The notes beneath the pieces were generated by a model, which saw only the letters and a program-made list of their open reading frames with translations, searched no databases and was not told the origin of the DNA. Of a DNA stretch of 64,000 nucleotides, positions 39,150 to 47,937 are shown piece after piece. The stretch comes from a virus, in the IMG/VR virus record IMGVR_UViG_3300023180_005138, positions 1 to 64,000 of that record, one strand, 5' to 3'. The number at the start of each line of letters is the position of its first letter. Position 1 is the stretch's first letter. A program made the translations under genes and the position numbers.

Positions 39150-39911
39150 ATGAAATACGTATTAGTAACTGGAGGATTTGATCCTGTTCATTCTGGACAC
39201 ATAGAGTATTTTAAAGCAGCTAAGAAATTAGGCGATAAATTAATTGTAGGACTAAATTCAGACGAATGGCTTACTCGTAAAAAGGGTAAGCCATTTATGC
39301 CTTTAAAAGAGCGTATTAGTGTGGTAGAAAACTTAAAAATGGTTGACGAAGTTATAACCTGGGATGATTCTGATGGGTCAGCTAGTGCAGCTATTTTTAA
39401 ACTTCGTTGTACTACTGGGAATGATGACTCGATAATTTTTGCTAACGGAGGAGATAGAACAGAGACTAATACTCCTGAGCAAAAGCTATGGAAAGATACA
39501 ATAGGTGTTGAGTTTGCTTTTGGAGTAGGAGGGGGAAAACAAAATTCTTCAAGTGTTATTTTAAATAACTGGGATAAAGAGTTTGCTAACAGGGACTGGG
39601 GTAGTTGGAGTGTTTTAAAAGAATATCCTAATGTAAAAGTAAAAGAATTAGTAGTAAATCCTGGACAGTCATTAAGTATGCAAAGACACCAGCACAGAGA
39701 AGAGTTATGGTTTGTAGCAGCGGGAACTGCTACTGTAGGAACTTTAAATGTCTCAACAGATTATGATCTTTACACCGTAGAAAGGCTTAGTACTACAACA
39801 ATTAGAAAAAAACAATGGCATCAACTACAAAATAAACATGATGAAATACTAAGAGTAGTTGAGATTCAATATGGCGATCTTTGCGAAGAAGACGATATTG
39901 AAAGAAAATAA
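39150..39911 (+). CDS. cytidylyltransferase-cupin fusion
   Basis: 253 residues, two domains. Residues 1-135: a nucleotidyltransferase of the RfaE/TagD type, with TGGFDPVHSGHIEYFKAAKKLGDKLIVGLNSD (the HxGH motif) and KERISVVENLKMVDEVI. Residues ~148-253: a cupin like the C-terminal domain of mannose-6-phosphate isomerase/GDP-mannose pyrophosphorylase (VNPGQSLSMQRHQHREELWFVAAGTATV). An unusual fusion; it may activate a sugar phosphate and isomerise it. AGGAG precedes the ATG. Confidence 0.82.
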   Translation: MKYVLVTGGFDPVHSGHIEYFKAAKKLGDKLIVGLNSDEWLTRKKGKPFMPLKERISVVENLKMVDEVITWDDSDGSASAAIFKLRCTTGNDDSIIFANGGDRTETNTPEQKLWKDTIGVEFAFGVGGGKQNSSSVILNNWDKEFANRDWGSWSVLKEYPNVKVKELVVNPGQSLSMQRHQHREELWFVAAGTATVGTLNVSTDYDLYTVERLSTTTIRKKQWHQLQNKHDEILRVVEIQYGDLCEEDDIERK

Positions 39912-39914
39912 CGT

Positions 39915-39957
39915 TTGACTATTACTCTAACTTATTGTAAAATAGTAAAAAATAAGT
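39915..39957 (+). promoter_or_regulatory. promoter with inverted repeat (uvsE)
   Basis: TTGACT (39915-39920), 17 bp, TAAAAT (39938-39943). ACTTATT (39930-39936) and AATAAGT (39951-39957) form a perfect 7-bp inverted repeat around the -10. Confidence 0.7.
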
Positions 39958-39967
39958 AGGAGATAAT

Positions 39968-41065
39968 ATGTATTTTAACCAATCACAAACTGATTGGCGC
40001 ATTTCCCAATGCTGCCAATTTCACGATAAATCACTAGCTAAACGATACAATTTCGGAACAACGACAAAAACCTACGCTCTTAAAGACGGAGGTAAAGAAC
40101 GTGTTCAATCTAAAGCTATTGAAAATTGTACAAAACTAGTAGATATTCTTTCTACATATTTTACAAAACAACCTAAGAATTTGCGCTGTTTCAGAATCTC
40201 TTCTGAGCTGTTTCCTTGCTATACGCTAGAGTTTACAAAGCCTTGGTATGAAGAAATCATGCCAGAGATTTCTAAACTCCTAAAACAAGCAGGTGACATT
40301 GCTAAAGAGCATGAAATTCGTTTGTCTGTTCATCCAGGACAGTATACAGTTCTTGCATCTAATAATCCACAGGTAGTTGAAAACTCCGTTAAAGATCTAG
40401 AATACCATGCTTTATATGGTATTCTAATGGGTATCCCTGCTAAAGATTTTGCAATGAATATTCACCTTCAAGGGCTATATGGAGGCAAACACATTGATGG
40501 TATTAAGCGTTTCGCTACACATTTCGACTATCTTTCAGACTATGCTAAAGAATGTCTCACTGTTGAAAATGAAGACAAACCAAACGGATACGATATTGAA
40601 CATACACTAGAGCTTGCCCAACGAGTTCCTATTAGAACTTGCCTAGACATTCATCATTATGCTTGCCATCGTATGCGTACCTCTGAAAAAGCTATCAATT
40701 CATCAGGTAAAGAAGTTAATAAAAAGATTAGGGATGAAGTTACCCATATTACTGTGAATGATGATTTCTTCAAAGAAGCAGTAAAAACATGGGGTGATGT
40801 ACGTCCTCTATTTCATAAATCTCAGTCTTTTCCGATAGATAATGAAGATTACTGGATGAAGCCAAATGCACACTCTGATATGTATCATGATGAAGAGTTG
40901 ATGTCCTTGGCTATTCCAATGCTTGAGTATGCAGATTTTGAAGTAGAAGCTAAAAACAAAGAAGTTGCAGTGCAACACTTTTACAAATTTATACAAGACG
41001 AAGAGTCTATGGCAGGAGAAACCCTAACATGCAAAACTTTTGGAAATACTGGTGTAAAGCAATAG
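39968..41065 (+). CDS. uvsE: UV DNA damage endonuclease (UVDE)
   Basis: 365 residues. TIM-barrel UVDE motifs: LRCFRISSELFPC, EIRLSVHPGQYTVLASNN, EYHALYGILMGIP, MNIHLQGLYGGKH, CLTVENEDKPNGYD and RTCLDIHHYACHRM, with His/Glu/Asp metal ligands in each. The enzyme nicks 5' of UV photoproducts. About 60 residues longer than common UvsE because of an insertion between residues 30 and 55. Useful to a surface-water phage. The next small gene begins inside its end. Confidence 0.92.
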   Translation: MYFNQSQTDWRISQCCQFHDKSLAKRYNFGTTTKTYALKDGGKERVQSKAIENCTKLVDILSTYFTKQPKNLRCFRISSELFPCYTLEFTKPWYEEIMPEISKLLKQAGDIAKEHEIRLSVHPGQYTVLASNNPQVVENSVKDLEYHALYGILMGIPAKDFAMNIHLQGLYGGKHIDGIKRFATHFDYLSDYAKECLTVENEDKPNGYDIEHTLELAQRVPIRTCLDIHHYACHRMRTSEKAINSSGKEVNKKIRDEVTHITVNDDFFKEAVKTWGDVRPLFHKSQSFPIDNEDYWMKPNAHSDMYHDEELMSLAIPMLEYADFEVEAKNKEVAVQHFYKFIQDEESMAGETLTCKTFGNTGVKQ

Positions 41066-41187
41066 GTCAAAAAGCGTATGAAGATAATAAACAAGCAGAT
41101 CGAGTAGCTATTATTCGTACCTGTTGGATTATATTACATATTATAACGTGTTTTGCAATTATCGCAAATGCGGTAAGACACTGGTAA
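41029..41187 (+). CDS. 52-residue one-pass membrane protein
   Basis: Starts at ATG 41029 with AGGAG ten bases upstream and overlaps the end of uvsE by 37 nt in another frame. An aromatic-basic start (MQNFWKYWCKAIGQKAYED) precedes a membrane helix (about 27-47, VAIIRTCWIILHIITCFAIIAN). Similar small proteins sit near replication genes in marine phages, as far as I recall. Function unknown; good coding evidence from ribosome site and composition. Confidence 0.6.
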   Translation: MQNFWKYWCKAIGQKAYEDNKQADRVAIIRTCWIILHIITCFAIIANAVRHW

Positions 41188-41199
41188 TTTACATTTTAA

Positions 41200-41234
41200 T
41201 TGACATGTATTCTTCTTTATGTTAAAATAAAGAA
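41200..41234 (+). promoter_or_regulatory. near-consensus promoter of the replication operon
   Basis: TTGACA (41200-41205), 17 bp, TAAAAT (41223-41228). TTCTTTA (41213-41219) and TAAAGAA (41228-41234) are a perfect 7-bp inverted repeat bracketing the -10. It should drive 41251 onwards: regulator, helicase, primase, polymerase. Confidence 0.8.
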
Positions 41235-41250
41235 AAATAGGAGATTGACT

Positions 41251-42027
41251 ATGGCTAGGAAGCCAACAACAAACGAAATTTCAGAAACAAAAATTAGACA
41301 AGCTATCTGGATGGTAAAAGCAAATAAGACTAAAAAGTCTATTTGTGAACATCTTGGTATTGCTTACAACACAAAACGTCTCGACAATATTATTAACGAG
41401 TTTCAAGACAAAGAAAACAGACTAAAAGAGCTAAAAAAGAAACGCTCTAAAACTCCGTTTACCACAGAAGAAAAGAAAAGTATTGTAGACGATTATAATA
41501 ATGGCGAGAGTCAATCTGCCATTGCTACTCGTTTATATGCTTCTCCTCAGAGAATTAAAAACGTTCTAATCGAAATGAACGTTCCTATTCGCGCCCGATC
41601 TAAAACTGGCGAAGCAAAAGTAGATCACGTTGTTCAAGACTTAGACGTTATCTTTAAAAAAGAAGATAGAGTATTTATTCCAAAAATTAACGCTTTTGGA
41701 AAAGTAAAAGAAGTATTTGATGAAGAATGGATTGATTATCATAGACAGCCAGAACGTCGTCGATACGTAGAACTTCACGCACTAGAAGAAGCTAAGAAAC
41801 GGTATGGAGAAACGTTTGAAGGCCGTGAAGATGTACACTGGAATATTTACTGGCAATATGATAACGGAACTGAATGGAAAGAGTCTGCTATAAAGTATAA
41901 AATCGGTCAAGTAGAAAATATAATAGAAGAAACCGGTAGAGAGTACTATTCACTATTTGTAGACGGAGACTACGGACATTTTAGGAATGAAAAACGAGAA
42001 AATCTTTTCCCTGTAAAGAGTAATTAA
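41251..42027 (+). CDS. DNA-binding protein with two HTH-like motifs
   Basis: 258 residues from the ATG at 41251 (GGAG upstream; the longer frame crosses the promoter). Two HTH-like segments: IRQAIWMVKANKTKKSICEHLGIAYNTKRLDNII and FTTEEKKSIVDDYNNGESQSAIATRLYASPQRIKNVLIE. The C-terminal half is a mixed domain rich in charged and aromatic residues (GYGHF-like DGDYGHFRNEKRENLF). As first gene of the replication operon it could act in origin recognition or regulation. Stop and next ATG overlap. Confidence 0.6.
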   Translation: MARKPTTNEISETKIRQAIWMVKANKTKKSICEHLGIAYNTKRLDNIINEFQDKENRLKELKKKRSKTPFTTEEKKSIVDDYNNGESQSAIATRLYASPQRIKNVLIEMNVPIRARSKTGEAKVDHVVQDLDVIFKKEDRVFIPKINAFGKVKEVFDEEWIDYHRQPERRRYVELHALEEAKKRYGETFEGREDVHWNIYWQYDNGTEWKESAIKYKIGQVENIIEETGREYYSLFVDGDYGHFRNEKRENLFPVKSN

Positions 42028-43427
42028 TGGCACTAGACTTACAAAAACTTGCTATCCGAAGATTGTTGGATGGCAAAGACCCTGATTTTTATTCTAAATT
42101 AACCCCTGTGTACTTCACAGGGGCTAATTCTGCTTTGTTCAATAGAGTTCAAACATTTTACAAAGCTAATATTAGAATTCCAACTTTAGATGAGTTTCAG
42201 GTATTAAAGAAAGAATCCTCTCTTCAAGAGTATTTTGATACTCAAATTCTTGATGAAGATAATAAATATGATGAAGTTGCAGATGAATTTTTGGTCGGGC
42301 AACTACAGGATTACTATATCCGAGAAGAAACTATTGGATTCTTAGACAAATTTATTAATGATTTATCAGAACTAGAAAAAGTAGAAATAGTAGATCAACT
42401 ACAAACTCATTTATTAAATCTAAATAAGGCTCTTCCAATGACGGACGAGCTTTACGATGTTGCAGATCTAGATTTCTTTCCAAATCCTGATGATTTTATA
42501 TTACATCCGTCTGGATTAAGTGCTGAGTATGACTCTGCAAATGGAGGGCTTGCGCTACAAGAACTGGTATTACTTGGAGGGCGTCGAGGCTCTGGTAAAT
42601 CTATTATAAGTTTAAATCTAGCTATAAATAGGTTTTTACAAGGTAATACTATTGCATTTTTTACAATCGAAATGCGATATAAAGAAGTTTATGATCGTCT
42701 ACTAAGTATTCTTAGTGGAGTTCCTTTTCTATCTATTTTTAAGAATGAACTATCTAATGATCAAAAACTATCCCTTGTAAAAGCAAAGATTGATAATTTT
42801 TATGCTAAAGATTCAGTCATTGATGATTGGTACAAAGAATTATATTCTACAAAAGATTTTAAGAAGTTTGAGAAACGAGTAAAGTCGGAAAAACCTCCTT
42901 TACGAGACAATAGATTTTTTATTATTGATGATGAAGGACTGACCCTTAATCGTATTGATCATTATTGTAATATGTTTTCTAATCAATATGATAAATTTAA
43001 TATGGCTGTTGTAGATTATATTAATATTATTAAACATGACGACTCTAAAGACTGGAAAACACAAATTGTATTAGCAGAAGCTTTAAAAGGTATGAGTCGT
43101 AAATTTAATCTTACAATGCTGTCTCCTTATCAGATTGACGCAACTGGTGAAGCCCGATTTGCTAAAGGTATTCTTGATAGTGCAGATAGAAGTTTCGCTT
43201 TCTTTCCAGCAAAAGAAGGAGATGATAGAGCGCAAGAAAATAAGCTACAGATTCATACAACAAAGATTCGTAATGGTAAGCATATGAGTTTTGATGTTTA
43301 TATGGATTGGGCTTGTGTAAAAATTGACCCATCTCAAAGTCAGTCTATTAATGCCGCTCCGCATCGTGGAGCAATGTACGGAGACGATGAGAACGGAAAA
43401 TCATCAGAAGTGAGTCGCGACCTATGA
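42027..43427 (+). CDS. DnaB-type replicative helicase
   Basis: 466 residues. The RecA-like core contains Walker A GGRRGSGKSIISLNLA (about 189-204), IAFFTIEMRYKEVYDRLLS (motif 1a), Walker B with FNMAVVDYINII, and EALKGMSRKFNLTMLSPYQI (motif 3). The N-terminal ~150 residues are helical. Unlike T7 it has no fused primase; the primase is encoded next (4-nt overlap). Unwinds DNA at the fork. Confidence 0.9.
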   Translation: MALDLQKLAIRRLLDGKDPDFYSKLTPVYFTGANSALFNRVQTFYKANIRIPTLDEFQVLKKESSLQEYFDTQILDEDNKYDEVADEFLVGQLQDYYIREETIGFLDKFINDLSELEKVEIVDQLQTHLLNLNKALPMTDELYDVADLDFFPNPDDFILHPSGLSAEYDSANGGLALQELVLLGGRRGSGKSIISLNLAINRFLQGNTIAFFTIEMRYKEVYDRLLSILSGVPFLSIFKNELSNDQKLSLVKAKIDNFYAKDSVIDDWYKELYSTKDFKKFEKRVKSEKPPLRDNRFFIIDDEGLTLNRIDHYCNMFSNQYDKFNMAVVDYINIIKHDDSKDWKTQIVLAEALKGMSRKFNLTMLSPYQIDATGEARFAKGILDSADRSFAFFPAKEGDDRAQENKLQIHTTKIRNGKHMSFDVYMDWACVKIDPSQSQSINAAPHRGAMYGDDENGKSSEVSRDL

Positions 43428-44305
43428 ACATGATTGATGTTTTAGAGCAGCACGGATTAAACTATGAAAAAACTAATAATCCAATAGAAATTGTTTTACA
43501 ATGCACTTCTGGTAATCATGCAGATAACAGACCAAGTATGATGTATAACTTAGATAAAGATATATTTCATTGTTGGTCCTGCGGTTTCAAAGGAACAAAA
43601 CGTCGTTTTCTACAAAGTATTGGTATAAATACCGATATACCTTTTGATAGTAAACAGCCTTTTAAAATTCAAAAATTACGCGATAAATTAAATGAAGTAA
43701 TGTTTGAAGATAATATGACAGTTCCAGAGGATGCTCGGTCTGTTAACGGAACTGTACGCAATATCAGTGCTACCACCTTAAAAGATTTTGAAGCTTTCTT
43801 TACTGAGAAGCTTGGGCTAGAAGATTATATTTGCTTTCCTGTATCACAATTTGGTAAAATAAGATTTATAGAAGGTAGAAACAGATTTGCAAAATCTGAG
43901 AAACCAAAATATTATCGTCGTCCTGCTAAAGCTAGATCATCAGATATACTTTTTCCGTTGGATAAGATAAAAAACAAATCACAACTTATCTTAGTAGAAG
44001 GTTTATTTGATATGCTAAATATGTGGGACAAAGGTTATACCAATACCGTATGCGTATTTGGTGCAACTAACTTCAGTACTCCTAAACTGGAAGTTCTTGA
44101 TAAAATTGGAACAACTTTTGTTGAGATACTATTTGATGGAGATGCTGCAGGAGTATCTGGTGCAAACAAAATAGCAAACCTTTTAGAAAGACGATTTATA
44201 CAGTCAAAAATTATTAAACTACCGTCTGGTAAAGACCCAGGCGACTTAACACAAGATGAATTAAACATGATATTACCAAAGGATAGATATAAAAATGTCA
44301 AATAA
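43424..44305 (+). CDS. DNA primase with CHC2-like zinc motif and Toprim domain
   Basis: 293 residues. The zinc motif is CTSGNH...FHCWSCGFKG (about 21-54). Toprim motif: LILVEGLFDMLNM (Glu) and VEILFDGDAAGVSGANK (Asp-x-Asp). Equivalent to the N-terminal half of T7 gp4 as a free protein. Makes RNA primers; overlaps the helicase and polymerase genes, forming a replisome operon. Confidence 0.92.
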   Translation: MNMIDVLEQHGLNYEKTNNPIEIVLQCTSGNHADNRPSMMYNLDKDIFHCWSCGFKGTKRRFLQSIGINTDIPFDSKQPFKIQKLRDKLNEVMFEDNMTVPEDARSVNGTVRNISATTLKDFEAFFTEKLGLEDYICFPVSQFGKIRFIEGRNRFAKSEKPKYYRRPAKARSSDILFPLDKIKNKSQLILVEGLFDMLNMWDKGYTNTVCVFGATNFSTPKLEVLDKIGTTFVEILFDGDAAGVSGANKIANLLERRFIQSKIIKLPSGKDPGDLTQDELNMILPKDRYKNVK

Positions 44306-46523
44306 TGTAGCTTTTGTTTTTGCATCTACTTCTGAAAAAGACCCTCAGATTATGAGTAAGTATTTTGAAGAAGAGTTTGATGTACATTTCCTATGCTCAA
44401 AACCTAAAGATAAAATTCTAAAGAAAGATATTGATTTAGACTTGTCAGTTCTTGACGAGTATAAAGTAGTGTGTCCTGTTGGTGCAGAACCTCTAAAATA
44501 CGTAGCTGGTTTAACTGGTATTACAAAATATAATGGTATGTTTATTGAGAAGAAATGGTTACCATTTCTTCATCCTAACATGACAGTTTTCAAACCTCAA
44601 TATGAGGATGAAATCCTAAAAGCTACTATTCAACTTAAGAAAGTTCTATCTGGAGAAATTGACTCTAATATTCAAGAAAAAAACTATGTGTATATAGACT
44701 CACAAAAAGAATTAGATACTGTAATGGATAAGTTTATGTCTGCCGACCCTCTAATTGTAGATATTGAAACTTCAAGCCTATCCCCCAGAACTGGTAATGT
44801 GATTGGTATTGCTTTATCAACACAAGCACACGAAGGCTATTATATACACTCAGATCTAATAACAAATAACAAAGACTGGTTTCATAAACTGTTTGAGACT
44901 CGTAAATGTGTCCTTCATAATGCAAAATTTGATATGAACTTTCTTCAATATGAGTTTGGATTTGAGTTTCCAGACTTTGAAGACACAATGCTTATGCATT
45001 ATTGTCTAGAAGAATCTGTAGGTACACACGGTCTTAAACCCCTAGCTCTAAGATTTACTGATCTTGGAGACTATGAACGTGAGCTTGATGAGTACAAGAA
45101 AACTTTTGCGCGTAAAAACAAGATCAAACTAGAAGACTTTAATTATGGTATGATTCCAACAGACATTCTCGCTCCATATGCTGAGAAAGATGCCGATGCT
45201 ACATATCAACTGTGGAACAAGTTCAATCCACTAATTAGTAAAAATAAAGAGTTTTCTTATCTTTACAATAAGATTCTAAAACCTGCTACACTTGCTCTTA
45301 TGAGACTAGAGCATAATGGCGGTCCTATTGATATGGATAAGCTATCTTCTATAGAAGAAGAGTATAAAATTGATATAGAAGAATGTTTAGCTGAGATTGA
45401 ATTGCACGAAGATGTTAAAACTTTTGAACGTCTTCATAATAAAACATTTAATCCAAATAGTACTCAACAATTACAAGAACTTTTCTTTAAGATTATTAAA
45501 CTTAAACCTACCAAAAAAACTGCAACAGGTGCTTGGTCTGTTGATAAAGAAGTTCTTGCCGAGTTAAAACATCCACTATCTCAGGCTATTCTTGATCTTC
45601 GTGAAAAGAATAAGCTTCTAAATACCTATATTTCTAGTATTAGAAATGGTGTTGACCAAGATTTACGACTCCGTAGCGGATTCAATATTCATGGAACTAC
45701 TTCTGGACGACTGTCTAGTTCTGGTGTTCTAAATTATCAAAATATTCCAAGAGATAATAAAGATGTAAAAAAACTGTTTAAAGCACGCCCTGGATATAAA
45801 ATTGTTCAAGGAGACCTTGGAACCGCAGAAGTTTATATTGCAGCCGCACTAAGTAACGATCAGTTCTTACAACGAGCGTTTAAAGAAAAACTAGACTTTC
45901 ACTCTTATGTTGCAAAGCAGATTTTTAATCTACCTTGCGAAGTGAACGAAGTTAAAAGTGCGTTCCCAGATAAGAGACAACACGCAAAAGCTATTACCTT
46001 CGGTATTATGTATCAAGCTGGTCCGGCAAAAATTGCAGAAACTGCCGATGTAACACCTACAGAGGCTAAATCTTTTATCGCAAAATATTTTAGAGAAGCC
46101 TATGCCCTAAAATCTTATATTGATGATAGTAACTCTCAAATTGAGAATAATGCTTTTATCTATAGTTTCTTCGGGCGTAAACGTAGATTACCAGAATCGC
46201 GCTCTCCAAATCGTGGTGTAGCACAACATGCAATTCGTTCTGGTGTTAACTTCTTAGTTCAGAGTGTGGCTTCTGATATTAATATTTTTGGTTTAATCGA
46301 CTTAATTAAGTGGATTGATGATAATGAGTATCAAAATGATATTCTACCCTTTACAGTCGTACATGACTCTATTGTTGCAGAAGTTAGAGAAGATTTAATT
46401 GACTTATATATTTCTAAGACAAAAGAGTTTATTCAGATTGATAGAGGTTGCTCTATTGAAGACTGTCCTATTGGAATGGACTTCGAAGTAGGGCCTAGTT
46501 GGGGAGAACTCAACGATTATTGA
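44295..46523 (+). CDS. polA: family A DNA polymerase with 3'-5' exonuclease
   Basis: 742 residues. Proofreading motifs: LIVDIETSSL, LHNAKFDMNF and YAEKDADATY. Polymerase: TSGRLSSSGVLNYQNIPRD, motif A QGDLGTAEVYIAAALS, motif B RQHAKAITFGIMYQAG and motif C VVHDSIVAEV. Phe occupies the position of E. coli 762, the common state in virulent marine phages; the Gly after the O-helix Tyr is Gln here. No 5'-3' nuclease domain. The first ~130 residues are an extra N-terminal region unlike Pol I. Phage replicative enzyme; directly follows the primase. Confidence 0.95.
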   Translation: MSNNVAFVFASTSEKDPQIMSKYFEEEFDVHFLCSKPKDKILKKDIDLDLSVLDEYKVVCPVGAEPLKYVAGLTGITKYNGMFIEKKWLPFLHPNMTVFKPQYEDEILKATIQLKKVLSGEIDSNIQEKNYVYIDSQKELDTVMDKFMSADPLIVDIETSSLSPRTGNVIGIALSTQAHEGYYIHSDLITNNKDWFHKLFETRKCVLHNAKFDMNFLQYEFGFEFPDFEDTMLMHYCLEESVGTHGLKPLALRFTDLGDYERELDEYKKTFARKNKIKLEDFNYGMIPTDILAPYAEKDADATYQLWNKFNPLISKNKEFSYLYNKILKPATLALMRLEHNGGPIDMDKLSSIEEEYKIDIEECLAEIELHEDVKTFERLHNKTFNPNSTQQLQELFFKIIKLKPTKKTATGAWSVDKEVLAELKHPLSQAILDLREKNKLLNTYISSIRNGVDQDLRLRSGFNIHGTTSGRLSSSGVLNYQNIPRDNKDVKKLFKARPGYKIVQGDLGTAEVYIAAALSNDQFLQRAFKEKLDFHSYVAKQIFNLPCEVNEVKSAFPDKRQHAKAITFGIMYQAGPAKIAETADVTPTEAKSFIAKYFREAYALKSYIDDSNSQIENNAFIYSFFGRKRRLPESRSPNRGVAQHAIRSGVNFLVQSVASDINIFGLIDLIKWIDDNEYQNDILPFTVVHDSIVAEVREDLIDLYISKTKEFIQIDRGCSIEDCPIGMDFEVGPSWGELNDY

Positions 46524-46544
46524 GGGGGGAAGAGAGAATGACTA

Positions 46545-46997
46545 TTGAGAAATATATTACTAGCCTTAATATTATTTTTAATTCCCAAACAAATTAAAGC
46601 AAATGAAGCTTTGAACGAAGCTAGATCTTGGTTAGGGTATCACGAAAGAAAAAATAGAGTATCTTTAAAAAATTTTTTAAAGATAGACCCTGTAAGAGTA
46701 GAGTGGTGTGCTGCTTTTATGAACTCTGTTTTAAAAAAAGCAGGATATAAAAGCACTAATAGCTTAATGGCTAGAAGCTATTTAAGATATGGTAAAAAAA
46801 CTAGAAAACCAAAAGTGGGAGATATAGCTATCTTTAAAAGAGGTAGAAGTAGAATAACAGGACACGTTGCTTTCTATTTAGGTACTGAAATTATTAATGG
46901 TAAAAAGTTTATCAAAGTACTAGGAGGCAATCAAGATAAAAAAGTTAGTATTACTTTATTGCCTTACAAAAGACTGTTAGCATATAGGACATATTAA
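46545..46997 (+). CDS. secreted CHAP/NlpC-like amidase or peptidase
   Basis: 150 residues from a TTG at 46545; the ATG at 46538 is out of frame and gives only 19 codons. Signal peptide about 1-20 (LLALILFLIPKQIKA). The mature part matches the TIGR02594-like peptidoglycan hydrolase pattern: EARSWLGYHERKN, VEWCAAFMNSVLKKAGY (catalytic Cys) and TGHVAFYLG (catalytic His), then GGNQDKKVS. Probably cuts peptidoglycan cross-links from the periplasm. A second lysis or entry enzyme besides the muramidase. Confidence 0.75.
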   Translation: MRNILLALILFLIPKQIKANEALNEARSWLGYHERKNRVSLKNFLKIDPVRVEWCAAFMNSVLKKAGYKSTNSLMARSYLRYGKKTRKPKVGDIAIFKRGRSRITGHVAFYLGTEIINGKKFIKVLGGNQDKKVSITLLPYKRLLAYRTY

Positions 46998-47444
46998 ATG
47001 AATCTAATTGATACTACAGATGATAGGTTATATGCAACTTGTAACCATGTTGCTAAACCAGAATCTTTAAGTATAAAAATGCTTAGAGATAAAATGATTA
47101 AAGTTATGAAAAAAGAAAAAGGCATAGGATTAGCGGCTACTCAAGTAGGTAGGTCCGAGGCTATTTTTATTATGTATAAAGAAGGAAGAATCATAACTTG
47201 TTTAAACCCTGCTATTTCTTGGCAGTCAGACGATGTGGTAGAAATGAAAGAAGGATGTGTTAGCTTTCCTAATATGTTCGTTAACCTGTGGCGTCCTTCT
47301 AAAATTATTGCAGAATATACTGATATTAGAGGAAAAAGAATAACTGAAAAAATGGAAGGTATAGAAGCGAGATGTTACCAACATGAGCTTGATCATTTAA
47401 GTGGTATCACTTTTATCCATAGACAAAATGAACAAGTTCAGTAA
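46998..47444 (+). CDS. def: peptide deformylase
   Basis: 148 residues with all three family motifs: GIGLAATQVG (42-51), EGCVSF (85-90, Cys ligand) and QHELDH (128-133, two His and Glu). Slightly shorter than bacterial Def (about 170), ending soon after the last motif, as in known marine phage deformylases. Removes the formyl group from new proteins. Phage copies are thought to help maturation of phage or photosystem proteins; here it joins bS21 and tmRNA as translation-linked genes. Confidence 0.95.
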   Translation: MNLIDTTDDRLYATCNHVAKPESLSIKMLRDKMIKVMKKEKGIGLAATQVGRSEAIFIMYKEGRIITCLNPAISWQSDDVVEMKEGCVSFPNMFVNLWRPSKIIAEYTDIRGKRITEKMEGIEARCYQHELDHLSGITFIHRQNEQVQ

Positions 47445-47937
47445 GTTAAATTTTCCTATTTTCGGGTTAAAAACTGTTGTAGACTTTAATTTTACTATTA
47501 ATGAAATATTTACTACAATAAATGGACAAAAATATATCGTAGATGATAAATCTATTAATAATCCATCTTATTTAAGTAGATTAATAGAGTTAGACTCTAG
47601 AAAAAAGTATCAAAGACTAAAATTTGACTATACTATTAGAAATATGGAAGAATTATTAAAATCTGATTGTAAAGTAGGAATTGATGAGCTAGGAAACATT
47701 AGATATTTTGATGTAAAAGAACAATTTAAATATTCTGAGCGAAAAATAGTCAAAAATAGAAATAAACACTTTTGGTTTGATAAAATAAGCTACCCTTTTA
47801 CCTTAGATTTAGAGAATATAGAAAAAATTGCTGAAGATTACAAATACTATTATGGAAAACTAACATATATTAACAGAAATTGGTATTTTTTAGGTTTTTC
47901 TGATGAAAAAGGCACTAAAGATAAGATATGGATATAA
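47428..47937 (+). CDS. protein of unknown function
   Basis: 169 residues from the ATG at 47428 (a GTG 27 nt earlier is possible). Lys/Asn/Tyr-rich, no membrane segment. Contains FDYTIRNMEELLKSDCKVGIDELGN and a C-terminal LTYINRNWYFLGFSDEKG. Coupled to peptide deformylase upstream and a radical SAM gene downstream by small overlaps. Not recognised. Confidence 0.5.
   Translation: MNKFSKLNFPIFGLKTVVDFNFTINEIFTTINGQKYIVDDKSINNPSYLSRLIELDSRKKYQRLKFDYTIRNMEELLKSDCKVGIDELGNIRYFDVKEQFKYSERKIVKNRNKHFWFDKISYPFTLDLENIEKIAEDYKYYYGKLTYINRNWYFLGFSDEKGTKDKIWI

Noticed and set aside
46538-46597. A 19-codon ORF starting at the ATG before the secreted hydrolase
   Set aside because: It is short and out of frame; the TTG at 46545 gives a good signal peptide and the conserved domain.
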